Shown: positions 24,390 through 36,058 of the stretch, piece by piece | Layout of the letters: every line of letters begins with the position of its first letter | Position numbering within the stretch: the first letter of the stretch is position 1 | From: Haemophilus parainfluenzae | GTDB lineage: Bacteria > Pseudomonadota > Gammaproteobacteria > Enterobacterales > Pasteurellaceae | Direction of reading: 5' to 3' | NCBI RefSeq assembly: GCF_003252755.1 | Contig: NZ_QEPT01000005.1 | Span: forward strand, 1 to 64,000 | Length of the DNA: 64,000 bases | The notes under the pieces: generated by a model | Databases searched by the model: none | The model's input: the letters and a program-made list of their open reading frames with translations, nothing else | What the model was told of the DNA's origin: nothing | Program-made: the position numbers and the translations under genes

Positions 24390-26972
24390 ATGATTTTTGA
24401 AGAGAATTTCCAACAACATACGCCGATGATGCAGCAATATCTCAAGTTAAAAGCAGAAAATCCTGACATTTTGTTATTTTATCGAATGGGGGATTTTTAT
24501 GAGCTTTTTTATGATGATGCAAAAAAAGCGGCAGCGTTGTTAGATATTTCTTTAACTAAACGTGGACAATCAGCAGGTAATCCCATTCCCATGGCGGGCG
24601 TGCCTTATCATGCGGTAGAAGGTTATTTAGCAAAATTAGTGCAATTAGGTGAACCTGTAGCCATTTGTGAACAAGTGGGTGATCCTGCCACATCAAAAGG
24701 GCCGGTTGAACGCAAAATTGTACGAATTGTGACACCAGGTACAGTGAGTGATGAAGTCCTTTTACCAGAACGCCAAGACAACTTAATTGTGGCCGTTTAT
24801 CAGGAAAAAGAAAAATTTGGTCTAGCCACATTAGACATGACATCTGGACGTTTTCAGCTTTGTGAACCTCATTCAAAAGAAGCCTTACAAGCTGAATTAC
24901 AGCGTATTAATCCCGTAGAATTACTTTATTGTGAAGATTTTGCCGAAATGGCCATTATCGAACATTATAAAGGCCTACGTCGTCGTCCTATTTGGGAATT
25001 TGAACTTAGTACGGCGATTTCCGAACTTAATCGTCAATTTGGTACAAAAGATTTACGTGCATTTGGTGTAGAAAAATCACCTCTTGGCTTGGCAGCAGCA
25101 GGCTGTTTATTGCAATATGCAAAAGAAACACAACGTGCTTCTCTGCCACACATTCAAAGCATCAGTGTCATTCAAAATAACGATAATATTCAATTAGATG
25201 CTGCAACACGCCGAAATTTAGAACTCACTCAAAATCTTGCAGGTGGCACAGAAAATACGCTTGCTTCAGTATTAGATAAATGTGTTACGCCAATGGGCAG
25301 CCGTTTGTTAAAACGTTGGATTCATCAACCTATCCGTCAAACAGACATTCTATTAAAACGCCAAAAAACGATTGGTGAAATTATTGAGCAAGATTTGTAT
25401 CACGAATTGCAGCCTTATTTGCAACAAGTGGGCGATATGGAACGGATTCTTGCCCGTGTAGCACTGCGTTCTGCACGTCCTCGCGATCTCACACGTTTAC
25501 GTACCGCATTAGAACAAATTGAACCGATAAAATCGCTGATTCATACAAAAACATCATCAAATTTGACCGCACTTTCCACGCAAATTGGTGATTTTTCCGC
25601 GCAAATCGAGCTACTTCAAAAAGCAATTATTGAAACTCCTCCGTTATTAATTCGCGATGGTGGCGTTATTGCTGAAGGCTATAATGCCGAATTAGATGAA
25701 TGGCGAACCCTTTCCGCTGGCGCAACACAATATTTAGAAAATTTAGAACAACGCGAACGAGAAAGCACGGGCATTGATACCTTAAAAATTGGCTTTAATG
25801 CGGTGCATGGCTATTATATTCAAATCAGCCAAGGACAAGCCCATAAAGCACCGATTCATTATGTTCGCCGTCAAACTTTAAAAAATGCCGAACGTTACAT
25901 TATTCCTGAATTAAAAGAATACGAAGATAAGGTTTTAAAGTCAAAAGGCGCGGCGCTTGCTTTAGAAAAGCAACTTTATGATGAATTATTTGATTTATTA
26001 TTGCCACATTTAGGTCAATTACAATTAGCCAGTTTGGCATTGTCTGAATTGGATGTACTTGTTAATCTCGCAGAACGAGCAGAAACCTTAAATTATGTTG
26101 CACCACAATTTAGCGATGAAATTGGCGTAAAAATTGAAAATGGTCGACATCCTGTAGTGGAGCAAGTTTTAAAAGACCCTTTTATTGCCAACCCTGTTAA
26201 TCTCAATCAGCAACGTCATTTACTGATTATTACAGGCCCAAATATGGGTGGTAAAAGTACCTATATGCGTCAAACAGCTTTAATTACGTTAATGGCCTAT
26301 ATAGGCAGTTTTGTGCCAGCTGATAGCGCGGTTATTGGGCAAATTGATCGTATTTTTACTCGAATTGGTGCCTCTGATGATTTAGCCTCTGGTCGTTCTA
26401 CATTTATGGTGGAAATGACAGAAATGGCGAATATTCTTCATCAAGCTACTTCACAAAGTTTGGTTCTTATTGATGAAATTGGACGCGGAACCTCTACTTA
26501 TGATGGGCTTTCTTTAGCTTGGGCCTGTGCTGAATGGTTAGCGAAGAAAACTCGTTCGCTTACGTTATTTGCGACCCATTATTTTGAACTCACTGCGCTG
26601 CCAGAACAAATAGAAGGCATTGCCAATATTCATTTAGATGCATTAGAACACAATAATACTATTGCCTTTATGCATGCCGTTCAAGACGGTGCGGCAAGTA
26701 AAAGTTATGGTCTTGCTGTTGCAGCGCTGGCAGGTGTACCTCAATCTGTTATTAAACTAGCGAAGCAAAAATTACATCAGTTAGAAAAATTGTCGGCACA
26801 AAATGGTGATCAACAAATTCAACATTTAAGAGCGTTAAATCAACATCAAGGTGAATTGGCTTTTGAGGCAGAGCCTGATGCTTTACGCGAAGCCATTGAG
26901 CAGCTTGATCCAGATGAATTAAGTCCAAAACAAGCCTTAGCTTATTTGTATCAATTGAAGAAAATGCTGTAA
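24390..26972 (+). CDS. mutS: DNA mismatch repair protein MutS
   Basis: An 860-residue mismatch-recognition ATPase. The mismatch-binding domain carries [17 protein letters not shown] (Phe and Glu of the FxE motif). The ATPase has Walker [14 protein letters not shown], and [14 protein letters not shown]. Full length and intact. The first 9 codons (MIFEENFQQ) are supplied by the integrated element, with codons different from those of the left remnant but the same N-F-x-Q-H-T-P pattern. mutS expression now depends on element sequence upstream. Confidence 0.97.
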   Translation: MIFEENFQQHTPMMQQYLKLKAENPDILLFYRMGDFYELFYDDAKKAAALLDISLTKRGQSAGNPIPMAGVPYHAVEGYLAKLVQLGEPVAICEQVGDPATSKGPVERKIVRIVTPGTVSDEVLLPERQDNLIVAVYQEKEKFGLATLDMTSGRFQLCEPHSKEALQAELQRINPVELLYCEDFAEMAIIEHYKGLRRRPIWEFELSTAISELNRQFGTKDLRAFGVEKSPLGLAAAGCLLQYAKETQRASLPHIQSISVIQNNDNIQLDAATRRNLELTQNLAGGTENTLASVLDKCVTPMGSRLLKRWIHQPIRQTDILLKRQKTIGEIIEQDLYHELQPYLQQVGDMERILARVALRSARPRDLTRLRTALEQIEPIKSLIHTKTSSNLTALSTQIGDFSAQIELLQKAIIETPPLLIRDGGVIAEGYNAELDEWRTLSAGATQYLENLEQRERESTGIDTLKIGFNAVHGYYIQISQGQAHKAPIHYVRRQTLKNAERYIIPELKEYEDKVLKSKGAALALEKQLYDELFDLLLPHLGQLQLASLALSELDVLVNLAERAETLNYVAPQFSDEIGVKIENGRHPVVEQVLKDPFIANPVNLNQQRHLLIITGPNMGGKSTYMRQTALITLMAYIGSFVPADSAVIGQIDRIFTRIGASDDLASGRSTFMVEMTEMANILHQATSQSLVLIDEIGRGTSTYDGLSLAWACAEWLAKKTRSLTLFATHYFELTALPEQIEGIANIHLDALEHNNTIAFMHAVQDGAASKSYGLAVAALAGVPQSVIKLAKQKLHQLEKLSAQNGDQQIQHLRALNQHQGELAFEAEPDALREAIEQLDPDELSPKQALAYLYQLKKML
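24417..24433 (+). repeat. right attachment-site repeat (attR) within mutS
   Basis: CATACGCCGATGATGCA, the in-frame counterpart of 17589-17603. Chromosomal mutS sequence continues from here. Confidence 0.65.
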
Positions 26973-26982
26973 GAAATAAAAA

Positions 26983-27029
26983 AGAGCTGTCAAAAAATTC
27001 ATTGTTTTTTATGACCGCTCTTTTATTTT
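26983..27029. terminator. convergent terminator between mutS and glpX
   Basis: aaaaaagagctgtcaaaaaa pairs imperfectly with tttatgaccgctcttttat. T-runs lie at both sides, as expected for two converging genes. Confidence 0.65.
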
Positions 27030-27031
27030 CA

Positions 27032-28045
27032 CTAATTTCTTAAAATCTCATAGATTTCAGCATCTTTTCTATCGAGATAATGGATGGATTGGATTTTACG
27101 AATAGTGCGTGATTTACCACGGATTAATAAAGTTTCTGTGGTGGCCAAGTTACCACGACGAGAAATCCCTTTAAGCAATTCACCGTGCGTAATTCCCGTT
27201 GCAGCAAAAACAAGGTTATCATCACGTACTAAATCTTCTAATTTTAAGATTTCATTAACCTTCACGCCTAATGCTTCACAACGTTGAACTTCTTCAGTGG
27301 CAATTTTACGGTTTTCTTCTGTATCACCTTTCACTTCATTGCGTGGAATAAGACGAGCTTGCATATCTCCACCTAATGCACGAATTGCGGCAGCTGCAGC
27401 CACACCTTCAGGTGCACCGCCAATGCCATAAACCATATCCACTTCAGCATCTGGTAAACAACATAAAACCGAAGCCGCCACATCACCATCTGGAATAGCC
27501 ATCACGCGAATACCTAGATTATGCATTTGTTTAATCATTTCATCGTGACGTGGCTTAGCGAGCACCATCACGGTTAAATCCGATAAAGATTTACCTAAAC
27601 GAGAAGCCACTCGACGAAGATTTTGTTCAATCGGTAAACTTAAATCAATCATGCCTTTCACTTCAGGACCGACGACTAATTTTTCCATATACATATCAGG
27701 CGCTTTTAAGAAGGTACGTTTACCACCAGCTGCCAATACTGAAATGGCATTTGATTGGCCCATTGCGGTCATTCTTGTGCCATCAATTGGATCAACCGCA
27801 ATAGAAACGAGTTCACCATTACCTGACCCTACTTTTTCGCCAATATAAAGCATTGGTGCTTCGTCAATTTCCCCTTCACCAATCACAATTTCACCGTCCA
27901 TATGGATTAAATTCAGCATATAACGCATGGCTTTGACTGCTACATCATCCGCCGCATTTTTATTACCACGTCCAAGCCAAGTATAAGCCGCTAATGCAGC
28001 TGCTTCGGTTACTCTTGAAAATTCAATAGCTAATGCACGATTCAT
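27032..28045 (-). CDS. glpX: fructose-1,6-bisphosphatase class II (EC 3.1.3.11)
   Basis: The start at 28045 (MNRALAIEFSRVTEAAA) is chosen for the strong GGGAGAG site; the upstream in-frame start at 28063 has none. The 337-residue enzyme has the metal-binding blocks GEGEIDEAPMLYIGE and VDPIDGTR of the lithium-sensitive phosphatase superfamily and the GlpX-type GIGGAPEGVAAAAA. It works in gluconeogenesis. It is a single gene. Confidence 0.95.
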   Translation of the reverse strand: MNRALAIEFSRVTEAAALAAYTWLGRGNKNAADDVAVKAMRYMLNLIHMDGEIVIGEGEIDEAPMLYIGEKVGSGNGELVSIAVDPIDGTRMTAMGQSNAISVLAAGGKRTFLKAPDMYMEKLVVGPEVKGMIDLSLPIEQNLRRVASRLGKSLSDLTVMVLAKPRHDEMIKQMHNLGIRVMAIPDGDVAASVLCCLPDAEVDMVYGIGGAPEGVAAAAAIRALGGDMQARLIPRNEVKGDTEENRKIATEEVQRCEALGVKVNEILKLEDLVRDDNLVFAATGITHGELLKGISRRGNLATTETLLIRGKSRTIRKIQSIHYLDRKDAEIYEILRN

Positions 28046-28188
28046 TTTTCTCTCCCAATGCAAAAAGTCTCGTTATTTTATCACTAAGCAAACGTTTGCA
28101 TAATAAATTTTGACAATAGGCTTTTAAAAATAGGATTAAGTGGGTAGAATAAAGCCATTTCGGACTTATTTTAAAAAAGGAAATCACT

Positions 28189-28407
28189 ATGTCTTTAGAA
28201 ATTTTAGATCAGCTTGAAGAAAAAATTAAACAAGCAGTAGAAACGATTCAATTACTTCAACTTGAAGTAGAAGAGTTAAAAGAACAAAAAAATCAATCTC
28301 AACAATCAGTAGAAGCCTTGCGAAATGAAAATGAGCAACTTAAAAATGAGCACCGCAACTGGCAAGAACATATTCGTTCATTGTTGGGTAAATTCGACAA
28401 CGTGTAA
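28189..28407 (+). CDS. zapB: cell division protein ZapB
   Basis: A 72-residue protein that is almost one coiled coil (LEILDQLEEKIKQAVETIQ, VEALRNENEQLKNEH). Length and sequence match ZapB, which links the Z ring to MatP and the terminus macrodomain through ZapA. Here it lies beside mioC and oriC. The ribosome binding site is AAAGGA. A strong terminator follows. Confidence 0.9.
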   Translation: MSLEILDQLEEKIKQAVETIQLLQLEVEELKEQKNQSQQSVEALRNENEQLKNEHRNWQEHIRSLLGKFDNV

Positions 28408-28414
28408 TGACTAT

Positions 28415-28444
28415 AAAGGCTTAGAAAATCTAAGCCTTTTTTTT
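28415..28444 (+). terminator. intrinsic terminator after zapB
   Basis: AAAGGCTTAGA and TCTAAGCCTTT pair across a short A loop, followed by a T-run. Confidence 0.9.
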
Positions 28445-28460
28445 ATTATTAGGAAACAAT

Positions 28461-28898
28461 ATGAATATTTGCGTAATTTCAGGCAGCACCTTAGGCGGCG
28501 CTGAATATGTGGCGGAGCATTTAGAAGATGTGCTAAAAACTCAAGGTTTTTCTACCGCACTTTTCCACGGACCAGAACTTGATGAGGTGATTGATGAAAA
28601 TATTTGGTTGATCGTCACTTCAACACATGGTGCAGGTGAATTACCTGATAATTTAAAACCACTTTTTGAACAAATTGCGGCATCAGATAAAGATTTATCT
28701 TCCCTCCGCTTTGCCGTTGTAGGCTTAGGTAATTCAGATTACGATACATTCTGTCATGCCGTAAATAAAGTCGAAACACAATTAAGTAAAAAAAGTGCGG
28801 TCAAAATCTGTGAGAGTTTAAAAATAGATGTCTTGCATGTTGATGATCAAGAACAATTTGCGGAAGATTGGCTGCCACAATTTATAAATGCACTTTAG
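28461..28898 (+). CDS. mioC: MioC flavodoxin-like protein
   Basis: A 145-residue FMN-binding flavodoxin: [15 protein letters not shown] (phosphate loop), [12 protein letters not shown] and [15 protein letters not shown] (isoalloxazine loops). MioC acts as an electron carrier, for example for biotin synthase in vitro. It lies next to oriC as in enterobacteria and reads toward it, so its transcription may influence initiation. It contains uptake-signal sequences around 28560 and 28800. Confidence 0.92.
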   Translation: MNICVISGSTLGGAEYVAEHLEDVLKTQGFSTALFHGPELDEVIDENIWLIVTSTHGAGELPDNLKPLFEQIAASDKDLSSLRFAVVGLGNSDYDTFCHAVNKVETQLSKKSAVKICESLKIDVLHVDDQEQFAEDWLPQFINAL

Positions 28899-28954
28899 TC
28901 ATAATAAAGCGATAATTTGAGTTATCGCTTTTTCTTTATCCATTATCAAAAAAA

Positions 28955-29240
28955 ATTACCTGTGGATAACTTTAATAAAACCTGTCAAAAACATGTTCTT
29001 TTCCACTGAATAAATATAAGGGTTGTTTTAACTGTGGATAAAATTGAAGGTTATCCACAAGAAAAAAACGTCAAACTGATGACATTTCAACACAGTCTAA
29101 AATGATCAAACGTCTTCATTTAAAAAAGGAAAAGGATCTTATTCACAGTGTAAAAGGATCCTAATAGTAACAATAATAAGATCTTTATATATAAATAGAT
29201 CTTATCTTTATTATCTCTCGATCTTCTCTCATCACAGATT
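28955..29240. other. oriC: chromosomal replication origin oriC
   Basis: Between mioC and mnmG. Perfect DnaA boxes TGTGGATAA at 28961-28969 and 29033-29041 and TTATCCACA at 29051-29059; a one-mismatch box TTATTCACA at 29139-29147. The unwinding region on the mnmG side has three GATCT-led AT-rich 13-mers at 29180, 29198 and 29220. Further GATC sites (for Dam/SeqA) occur at about 29104, 29135 and 29157. The order boxes-then-DUE-then-mnmG matches Escherichia coli. Confidence 0.92.
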
Positions 29241-29327
29241 GAATTCTTGCTTTCAAGCACACGGAATTTTCAGTAGAATAGCGCCTATTTTTAGATCGAA
29301 GATCAAATTGAAGACGAAGAGAGAGAT

Positions 29328-31217
29328 ATGTTTTACACCGAAAATTATGATGTGATCGTTGTTGGTGGCGGTCATGCTGGGACAGAAGCCGCATTGGCAC
29401 CAGCACGCATGGGATTAAAAACCCTGTTATTGACACATAACGTTGATACCCTTGGACAAATGTCATGTAACCCCGCTATTGGTGGTATTGGTAAAGGCCA
29501 TTTAGTGAAAGAAGTGGATGCCATGGGCGGTTTAATGGCGCATGCTGCAGATAAGGCGGGGATTCAATTTCGTACTTTAAACAGCAGTAAAGGGCCTGCT
29601 GTACGCGCAACTCGTGCTCAAGCTGACCGCGTGTTATACCGTCAAGCTGTACGCATCGCACTAGAGAATCAACCTAATTTAGATATTTTCCAACAAGAAG
29701 TAACCGATATTTTAGTTGAGCAAGATTGCGTTTGTGGTGTGGAAACCAAAATGGGGCTTAAATTCCGTGCTAAATCGGTGGTTTTAACTGCCGGTACTTT
29801 TTTAGCGGGTAAGATCCATATTGGTTTAGAACATTATGAAGGCGGTCGAGCTGGTGATCCGGCATCCGTTACACTTTCTCATCGTTTACGTGATTTGAAT
29901 TTACGCGTTGATCGTTTAAAAACCGGTACACCACCGCGTATTGATGCACGTACAATCAATTTTGATATTTTAGCTAAACAGCATGGTGATGAGGTGTTGC
30001 CTGTGTTCTCTTTTATGGGATCAGTGGATGATCACCCTCAACAAATTCCTTGTTATATCACCCATACTAATGAACAAACTCATGAAGTGATCCGTAATAA
30101 CTTGGATCGTAGTCCAATGTATACCGGTGTGATTGAAGGAATCGGTCCGCGTTATTGTCCATCTATTGAAGATAAAGTGATACGTTTTGCGGATCGTAAT
30201 TCACATCAAATCTATTTGGAACCAGAAGGCTTAACCAGTAATGAAGTGTATCCAAACGGGATTTCTACCAGTTTACCGTTTGACGTGCAATTGGGCATTG
30301 TGAATTCGATGAAAGGTTTGGAAAAAGCGCGTATTATCAAACCAGGTTATGCCATTGAATATGATTATTTTGATCCGCGTGACTTAAAACCAACGTTAGA
30401 AACTAAATCGATTTCGGGTTTATTCTTTGCGGGTCAGATTAATGGTACAACCGGTTACGAAGAAGCAGCAGCACAAGGCTTATTGGCGGGGATTAATGCA
30501 GGTCTTTATGTACAAGAGAAAGAAGCATGGTATCCACGTCGCGATCAATCCTATACTGGTGTATTGGTTGATGACCTTTGTACGCTTGGTACCAAAGAAC
30601 CATATCGCGTATTTACTTCTCGTGCAGAATACCGTTTGTTATTACGTGAAGACAATGCAGACATTCGTTTAACGCCAATTGCCCATGAATTAGGTTTGAT
30701 TGATGAGGCTCGCTGGGCACGCTTTAATCAAAAAATGGAAAATATTGAGCAAGAACGTCAACGCTTACGCAGCATTTGGTTGCATCCGCGTTCTGAATAT
30801 TTAGAAGAAGCGAATAAAGTACTTGGCAGTCCACTTGTGCGTGAAGCCAACGGTGAAGATTTATTACGCCGTCCAGAAATGACCTACGATATTTTAACTT
30901 CTTTAACGCCATACAAACCTGCAATGGAAGATAGAGAGGCCGTAGAACAAGTGGAAATTGCCATTAAGTATCAAGGCTATATTGAGCATCAACAAGAAGA
31001 AATTGAAAAACAAAAACGCCACGAAAATACAGCTATCCCGGCTAACTTTGATTACAGCAAAGTGTCTGGTTTATCTAATGAAGTACGTGCGAAGTTAGAA
31101 CAACATCGTCCTGTTTCAATTGGCCAAGCGAGCCGAATTTCAGGCATTACTCCTGCGGCAATTTCAATTATTCTGGTGAATTTGAAAAAACAAGGTATGC
31201 TAAAACGCGGTGAATAA
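29328..31217 (+). CDS. mnmG: tRNA 5-carboxymethylaminomethyluridine synthesis protein MnmG (GidA)
   Basis: A 629-residue FAD protein that with MnmE modifies U34 of tRNAs. It starts with the dinucleotide fold [20 protein letters not shown]. The family blocks [19 protein letters not shown], the Cys-containing [11 protein letters not shown] and [16 protein letters not shown] are present. Its place beside oriC is the usual one. The ribosome binding site is AGAGAG. It ends at a USS terminator. Confidence 0.97.
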   Translation: MFYTENYDVIVVGGGHAGTEAALAPARMGLKTLLLTHNVDTLGQMSCNPAIGGIGKGHLVKEVDAMGGLMAHAADKAGIQFRTLNSSKGPAVRATRAQADRVLYRQAVRIALENQPNLDIFQQEVTDILVEQDCVCGVETKMGLKFRAKSVVLTAGTFLAGKIHIGLEHYEGGRAGDPASVTLSHRLRDLNLRVDRLKTGTPPRIDARTINFDILAKQHGDEVLPVFSFMGSVDDHPQQIPCYITHTNEQTHEVIRNNLDRSPMYTGVIEGIGPRYCPSIEDKVIRFADRNSHQIYLEPEGLTSNEVYPNGISTSLPFDVQLGIVNSMKGLEKARIIKPGYAIEYDYFDPRDLKPTLETKSISGLFFAGQINGTTGYEEAAAQGLLAGINAGLYVQEKEAWYPRRDQSYTGVLVDDLCTLGTKEPYRVFTSRAEYRLLLREDNADIRLTPIAHELGLIDEARWARFNQKMENIEQERQRLRSIWLHPRSEYLEEANKVLGSPLVREANGEDLLRRPEMTYDILTSLTPYKPAMEDREAVEQVEIAIKYQGYIEHQQEEIEKQKRHENTAIPANFDYSKVSGLSNEVRAKLEQHRPVSIGQASRISGITPAAISIILVNLKKQGMLKRGE

Positions 31218-31228
31218 TGTTTAGAAAT

Positions 31229-31262
31229 GAAAAGTGCGGTTAATTTTGACCGCACTTTTTTT
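31229..31262. terminator. USS stem-loop terminator between mnmG and qorB-like gene
   Basis: AAAGTGCGGT (31231-31240) pairs with ACCGCACTTT (31249-31258), with a following T-run; it serves two converging genes. Confidence 0.85.
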
Positions 31263-31285
31263 ATAGGCTTAACTTAAAAAAGTTA

Positions 31286-32137
31286 TTAGTGATCGAGAGC
31301 TTGTTTCACTGCTACATCCAATCCTGCTGTTGGACGTCCAAGCAATTTCTCAAGGGTTTTGTCTTCTGAGAATAATGCACCGTTTGACGCATCTACATCC
31401 CATTGTGCAATTAAGCCTGCAAAGCCTTCATTTAATCCTGCTTGCACAAGTGCTGCGGCATAATCTGCTGCAGGAATATCCACGTAAGGGATATCTTTAC
31501 CTGTTTGTTTGCTGATTTCTGCGGCAAGGTCGGCTAACGTCCAGCTGGTTGATCCGGCAAGCTCGTAAGTTTGGTTTTCATGACCTTCACTTAATGCAAC
31601 ATTTACCGCTACTTCAGCAAGTTCTGCACGGAGTACAGACGAAATTTTGCCGTTTTTTGCTGAACCGTAGAAAGCATTGTTTGCCAACGCTGCTGGGATG
31701 GACGCGGTATAGTTCTCTGTGTACCAGCCATTGCGTAAAATGGTGTAAATGATACCGGAGGCTTTTAATGCGGCTTCGGTTTCAACGTATTCACCGGCAA
31801 GGGATTTTACCGTATTGTCGTTAGTGGCACCGAGTAAGCTGGTGTAAATAATGTGTTTCACGCCTGCTTTTTTTGCCGCTTCAATCACGTTGTTGTGCTG
31901 TACAAAACGCTGACCGATTTCATTGCTTGACACCAAAATTAACGTATCCACGCCTTGTAATGCCTCTACTTGCCCTTCTGTTTTTGAATAATCAAATTTG
32001 CGGGCTTCTACATCTGAAATTTTTGCAGGATTACGCACAAGAGCGATGACGTTTGAGTGTTTTGCTTTTAATAAGTTTAGGGCGATTGCGCCGAATTGAC
32101 CTGTTGCACCAGTAATTGCGATAGTTTTAGTTGTCAT
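31286..32137 (-). CDS. NmrA-like NAD(P)H quinone oxidoreductase, QorB type
   Basis: A 283-residue atypical SDR protein. The N-terminal NADP motif is ITGATGQFGAIALNLL. HIIYTSLLGA, YTILRNGWYTENY and the C-terminal substrate part are like Escherichia coli QorB (YtfG). It probably reduces quinones with NADPH. It is divergent from an HxlR-type regulator, the same pair (qorB/qorR) as in several bacteria, so it is likely controlled by that protein. Confidence 0.85.
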   Translation of the reverse strand: MTTKTIAITGATGQFGAIALNLLKAKHSNVIALVRNPAKISDVEARKFDYSKTEGQVEALQGVDTLILVSSNEIGQRFVQHNNVIEAAKKAGVKHIIYTSLLGATNDNTVKSLAGEYVETEAALKASGIIYTILRNGWYTENYTASIPAALANNAFYGSAKNGKISSVLRAELAEVAVNVALSEGHENQTYELAGSTSWTLADLAAEISKQTGKDIPYVDIPAADYAAALVQAGLNEGFAGLIAQWDVDASNGALFSEDKTLEKLLGRPTAGLDVAVKQALDH

Positions 32138-32172
32138 AAGGTTTTCCTTCTCGCTAAGTTTAAGTTGTGTTT

Positions 32173-32252
32173 GAACAATTTGATTGTTCGCTTGATGTGG
32201 CGTATTATATTTTTAAAACTTACTTTTAGGAAGTACTTACAAAAATGTAAGT
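32173..32252. promoter_or_regulatory. two dyads between the qorB-like and hxlR-like genes
   Basis: GAACAAT-TTG-ATTGTTC (32173-32189) and ACTTAC-AAAAAT-GTAAGT (32235-32252) are both perfect inverted repeats in the 168-bp divergent promoter region. A further half site AACTTAC lies at about 32217. The second type is a good candidate for the HxlR-type operator. Confidence 0.6.
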
Positions 32253-32305
32253 TTTAGAAAAGTTTAAAAATATTTTTTAATTAATTGATTTATAAGGAAT
32301 TAAAA

Positions 32306-32662
32306 ATGGAAAAAATTTTTGATCGGGGCAATGTATTAGCTTCAGCTTGTCCATCTCGCCAAATTTTGCAGCATTTAACAAGCCGCTGGGGAGCATTGGT
32401 ATTAGTCACTTTGAATTCTGGCACAAAACGTTTTAGTGAACTCCGTCGTGCTATTGATGGTGTTAGCGAACGTATGTTGACAAAAACACTACAAGAGTTA
32501 GAAGCAGATGGAATGTTAATTCGTAAATCCTATAATACTGTGCCACCACAAGTAGATTACACATTAACAGAATTTGGAGCAGAGGCTTCTAATAAGATGT
32601 TTGAGTTAGTGGATTGGTTGGAAACAAATTTAGGGAATATTTTGGCAAGCCAGAAGAAATAA
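32306..32662 (+). CDS. HxlR-family redox-type regulator (QorR/YtfH-like)
   Basis: The start at 32306 (MEKIFDRGNVLASACPS) has the AAGGAA site; an upstream ATG at 32285 has none. The 118-residue winged-helix protein has the HxlR signature SRWGALVLVTLNSGTKRFSELRR and RMLTKTLQELEADGMLIRKSY. A single N-terminal Cys (ACPSRQIL) is placed as in redox-sensing members such as QorR and HypR. It lies divergent from the qorB-like gene and very likely represses it until oxidised. Confidence 0.87.
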   Translation: MEKIFDRGNVLASACPSRQILQHLTSRWGALVLVTLNSGTKRFSELRRAIDGVSERMLTKTLQELEADGMLIRKSYNTVPPQVDYTLTEFGAEASNKMFELVDWLETNLGNILASQKK

Positions 32663-32721
32663 TGTTTCAAGGTAGGCATTTTCAAGTAGAATGACGACAA
32701 ACAGACAAGATAGATAGAAAA

Positions 32722-33333
32722 ATGAAAGCAAAACTCGAAAATTTACTGACTCAAGCAGAAATCCAATTAACAGATCTACAAAAAGATCAACTGATTCAGT
32801 TAGTACAATTACTCAATAAATGGAATAAAGCCTATAACTTAACCTCTGTGCGTGATCCACAGGAAATGTTAGTGAAACATATCTTGGATAGTATTGTTGT
32901 TAGTCCTTATTTACAAGGGGATCGTTTTATTGATGTAGGAACCGGTCCAGGCTTGCCAGGTCTGCCTTTAGCCATTATTAATCCTACCAAACAATTTGTC
33001 TTGTTAGATAGTTTAGGTAAGCGTATTAGCTTTATTCGAAATGCAGTACGTGAGTTAGGACTAACAAATGTAGAACCTGTTCTTAGCCGCGTTGAGGAAT
33101 ACCAACCTGAACAAAAATTCGACGGTGTACTAAGTCGTGCATTTGCTTCGTTAAAAGATATGACAGATTGGTGTCATCATTTGCCAAAGAAAGATGGATA
33201 TTTTTATGCCTTGAAAGGCATTTATCACGAAGATGAAGTTCAAGAATTAGACAAAAAATTCGAAGTAAAAGACGTAATAACTTTACATGTTCCTGAGCTT
33301 GTAGGTGAACGACATTTAATCGTTTTACGATAA
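32722..33333 (+). CDS. rsmG: 16S rRNA (guanine527-N7)-methyltransferase
   Basis: A 203-residue SAM methyltransferase with [17 protein letters not shown] (SAM site), [14 protein letters not shown] and [11 protein letters not shown] as in RsmG (GidB). It modifies the 530 loop of 16S rRNA. It precedes the atp operon, as in many Gammaproteobacteria. A promoter for atp lies in the 140-bp gap after it. Confidence 0.95.
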   Translation: MKAKLENLLTQAEIQLTDLQKDQLIQLVQLLNKWNKAYNLTSVRDPQEMLVKHILDSIVVSPYLQGDRFIDVGTGPGLPGLPLAIINPTKQFVLLDSLGKRISFIRNAVRELGLTNVEPVLSRVEEYQPEQKFDGVLSRAFASLKDMTDWCHHLPKKDGYFYALKGIYHEDEVQELDKKFEVKDVITLHVPELVGERHLIVLR

Positions 33334-33412
33334 AACACACTTTTTTTGTGACGATTTTGTGAATATTTTTTTAAAAGTGTGATTTGTTTAACATTTTTTA
33401 GTGGTTTAAAAG

Positions 33413-33440
33413 TTGAAACTCTTTGTAGCACGGGTATAAT
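33413..33440 (+). promoter_or_regulatory. atp operon promoter
   Basis: TTGAAA at 33413-33418 and TATAAT at 33435-33440 are separated by 16 bp, 33 bp upstream of atpI. Confidence 0.75.
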
Positions 33441-33473
33441 TAGATGGTTTTTGTATTTTAAAAAAATAAGATA

Positions 33474-34992
<1,519 letters not shown>

Positions 34993-35029
34993 TAAACAAC
35001 AAACAGCCTATTAAAGAAGGGGGTATGTT

Positions 35030-35500
35030 GTGAATATTAATGCAACATTAATTGGCCAAACTATAGCATTTATCATCTTTGTATGGTTTTGTGTTAAATA
35101 TGTATGGCCACCAATTATTAAAGCAATTGAGGAACGTCAGAGCCAAATTGCGAACGCGTTAGCGTCAGCTGAAGCAGCGAAAAAAGAGCAAGCAGATACT
35201 AAAAATCTTGTGGAACAAGAACTTTTATCTGCAAAAGTACAAGCTCAAGAGATTTTAGATGCTGCGAATAAACGTCGCAATGAAGTGTTAGACGAAGTGA
35301 AGGCAGAAGCCGAAGAACTGAAAGCAAAAATTATTGCTCAAGGTTATGCTGAAGTAGAAGCAGAACGTAAACGTGTTCAAGAAGAATTACGTGTTAAAGT
35401 GGCTTCATTAGCAGTGGCTGGTGCTGAGAAAATTGTGGGTCGTTCTATTGACGAAGCGGCAAACAATGACATTATTGATAAATTAGTTGCAGAGTTATAA
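35030..35500 (+). CDS. atpF: ATP synthase F0 subunit b
   Basis: A 156-residue protein with GTG start behind GGGGGT. It has one N-terminal transmembrane helix ([19 protein letters not shown]) and a long charged coiled coil that forms the peripheral stalk. Length equals that of Escherichia coli subunit b. Confidence 0.96.
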   Translation: MNINATLIGQTIAFIIFVWFCVKYVWPPIIKAIEERQSQIANALASAEAAKKEQADTKNLVEQELLSAKVQAQEILDAANKRRNEVLDEVKAEAEELKAKIIAQGYAEVEAERKRVQEELRVKVASLAVAGAEKIVGRSIDEAANNDIIDKLVAEL

Positions 35501-35512
35501 GAGGCTTAGCTT

Positions 35513-36046
35513 ATGTCAGAATTAACTACAATAGCTCGCCCTTATGCAAAAGCTGCATTCGACTTTGCCATTGAACAAAGTGCGGTCGAAAAATGGACTG
35601 AAATGTTAGGTTTCGCTGCTGCCGTAGCTGAAGATGAAGCGGTAAAAGCTTACTTAAGTAGTTCTCTTTCTGCACAGAAATTAGCTAATACAGTAATTTC
35701 TATTTGTGGCGAACAATTGGATCAATATGGGCAAAATCTTATTCGGTTAATGGCTGAAAATAAGCGTTTGAGTGCGATTCCTACCGTGTTTGAAGAATTT
35801 AAACATTATGTGGAAGAACATCAAGCTATTGCAGAAGTTGAAGTAACTTCTGCACAACCATTGAATGCAACACAAATCGAAAAAATTGCAGCTGCAATGG
35901 AAAAAAGATTAGCTCGCAAAGTGAAATTAAATTGCAATGTAGATAGCTCACTGATTGCCGGTGTAGTGATTCGTACAGAAGATTTTGTGATTGACGGAAG
36001 TAGTCGTGGACAACTTGCTCGTCTCTCAAATGAGTTGCAATTATAA
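35513..36046 (+). CDS. atpH: ATP synthase F1 subunit delta
   Basis: A 177-residue protein joining the b stalk to F1. The N-terminal helical domain is [16 protein letters not shown], and the C-terminal part holds [19 protein letters not shown], both typical of OSCP/delta. A uptake signal near 35580 encodes part of the domain. Confidence 0.95.
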   Translation: MSELTTIARPYAKAAFDFAIEQSAVEKWTEMLGFAAAVAEDEAVKAYLSSSLSAQKLANTVISICGEQLDQYGQNLIRLMAENKRLSAIPTVFEEFKHYVEEHQAIAEVEVTSAQPLNATQIEKIAAAMEKRLARKVKLNCNVDSSLIAGVVIRTEDFVIDGSSRGQLARLSNELQL

Positions 36047-36058
36047 GAGGAATACAAG

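Larger units (their letters stand above)
17589..24433. mobile_element. integrated element of about 6.8 kb in the 5' end of mutS
   Basis: It is bounded on the left by CATACGCC-TGATGCA (17589-17603) and on the right by CATACGCCGATGATGCA (24417-24433), both within copies of the mutS 5' end. It contains int (right end), alpA, a Rep_trans-like gene, ftsK, an XRE repressor and three cargo-like genes. No capsid, tail or type IV secretion genes are present. It could be an integrative mobilizable element, an AICE-like element using FtsK for transfer, or a phage satellite. The type is open; integration at mutS is clear from the split gene. Confidence 0.85.

Noticed and set aside
17589-24433. Cryptic prophage
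   Set aside because: No capsid, portal, terminase, tail or lysis gene is present; the element is small and has the Rep/FtsK/Int set instead.
29185-29466. Minus-strand ORF across oriC and the mnmG start
   Set aside because: It covers the unwinding region and the FAD-binding start of mnmG; no homologous feature.
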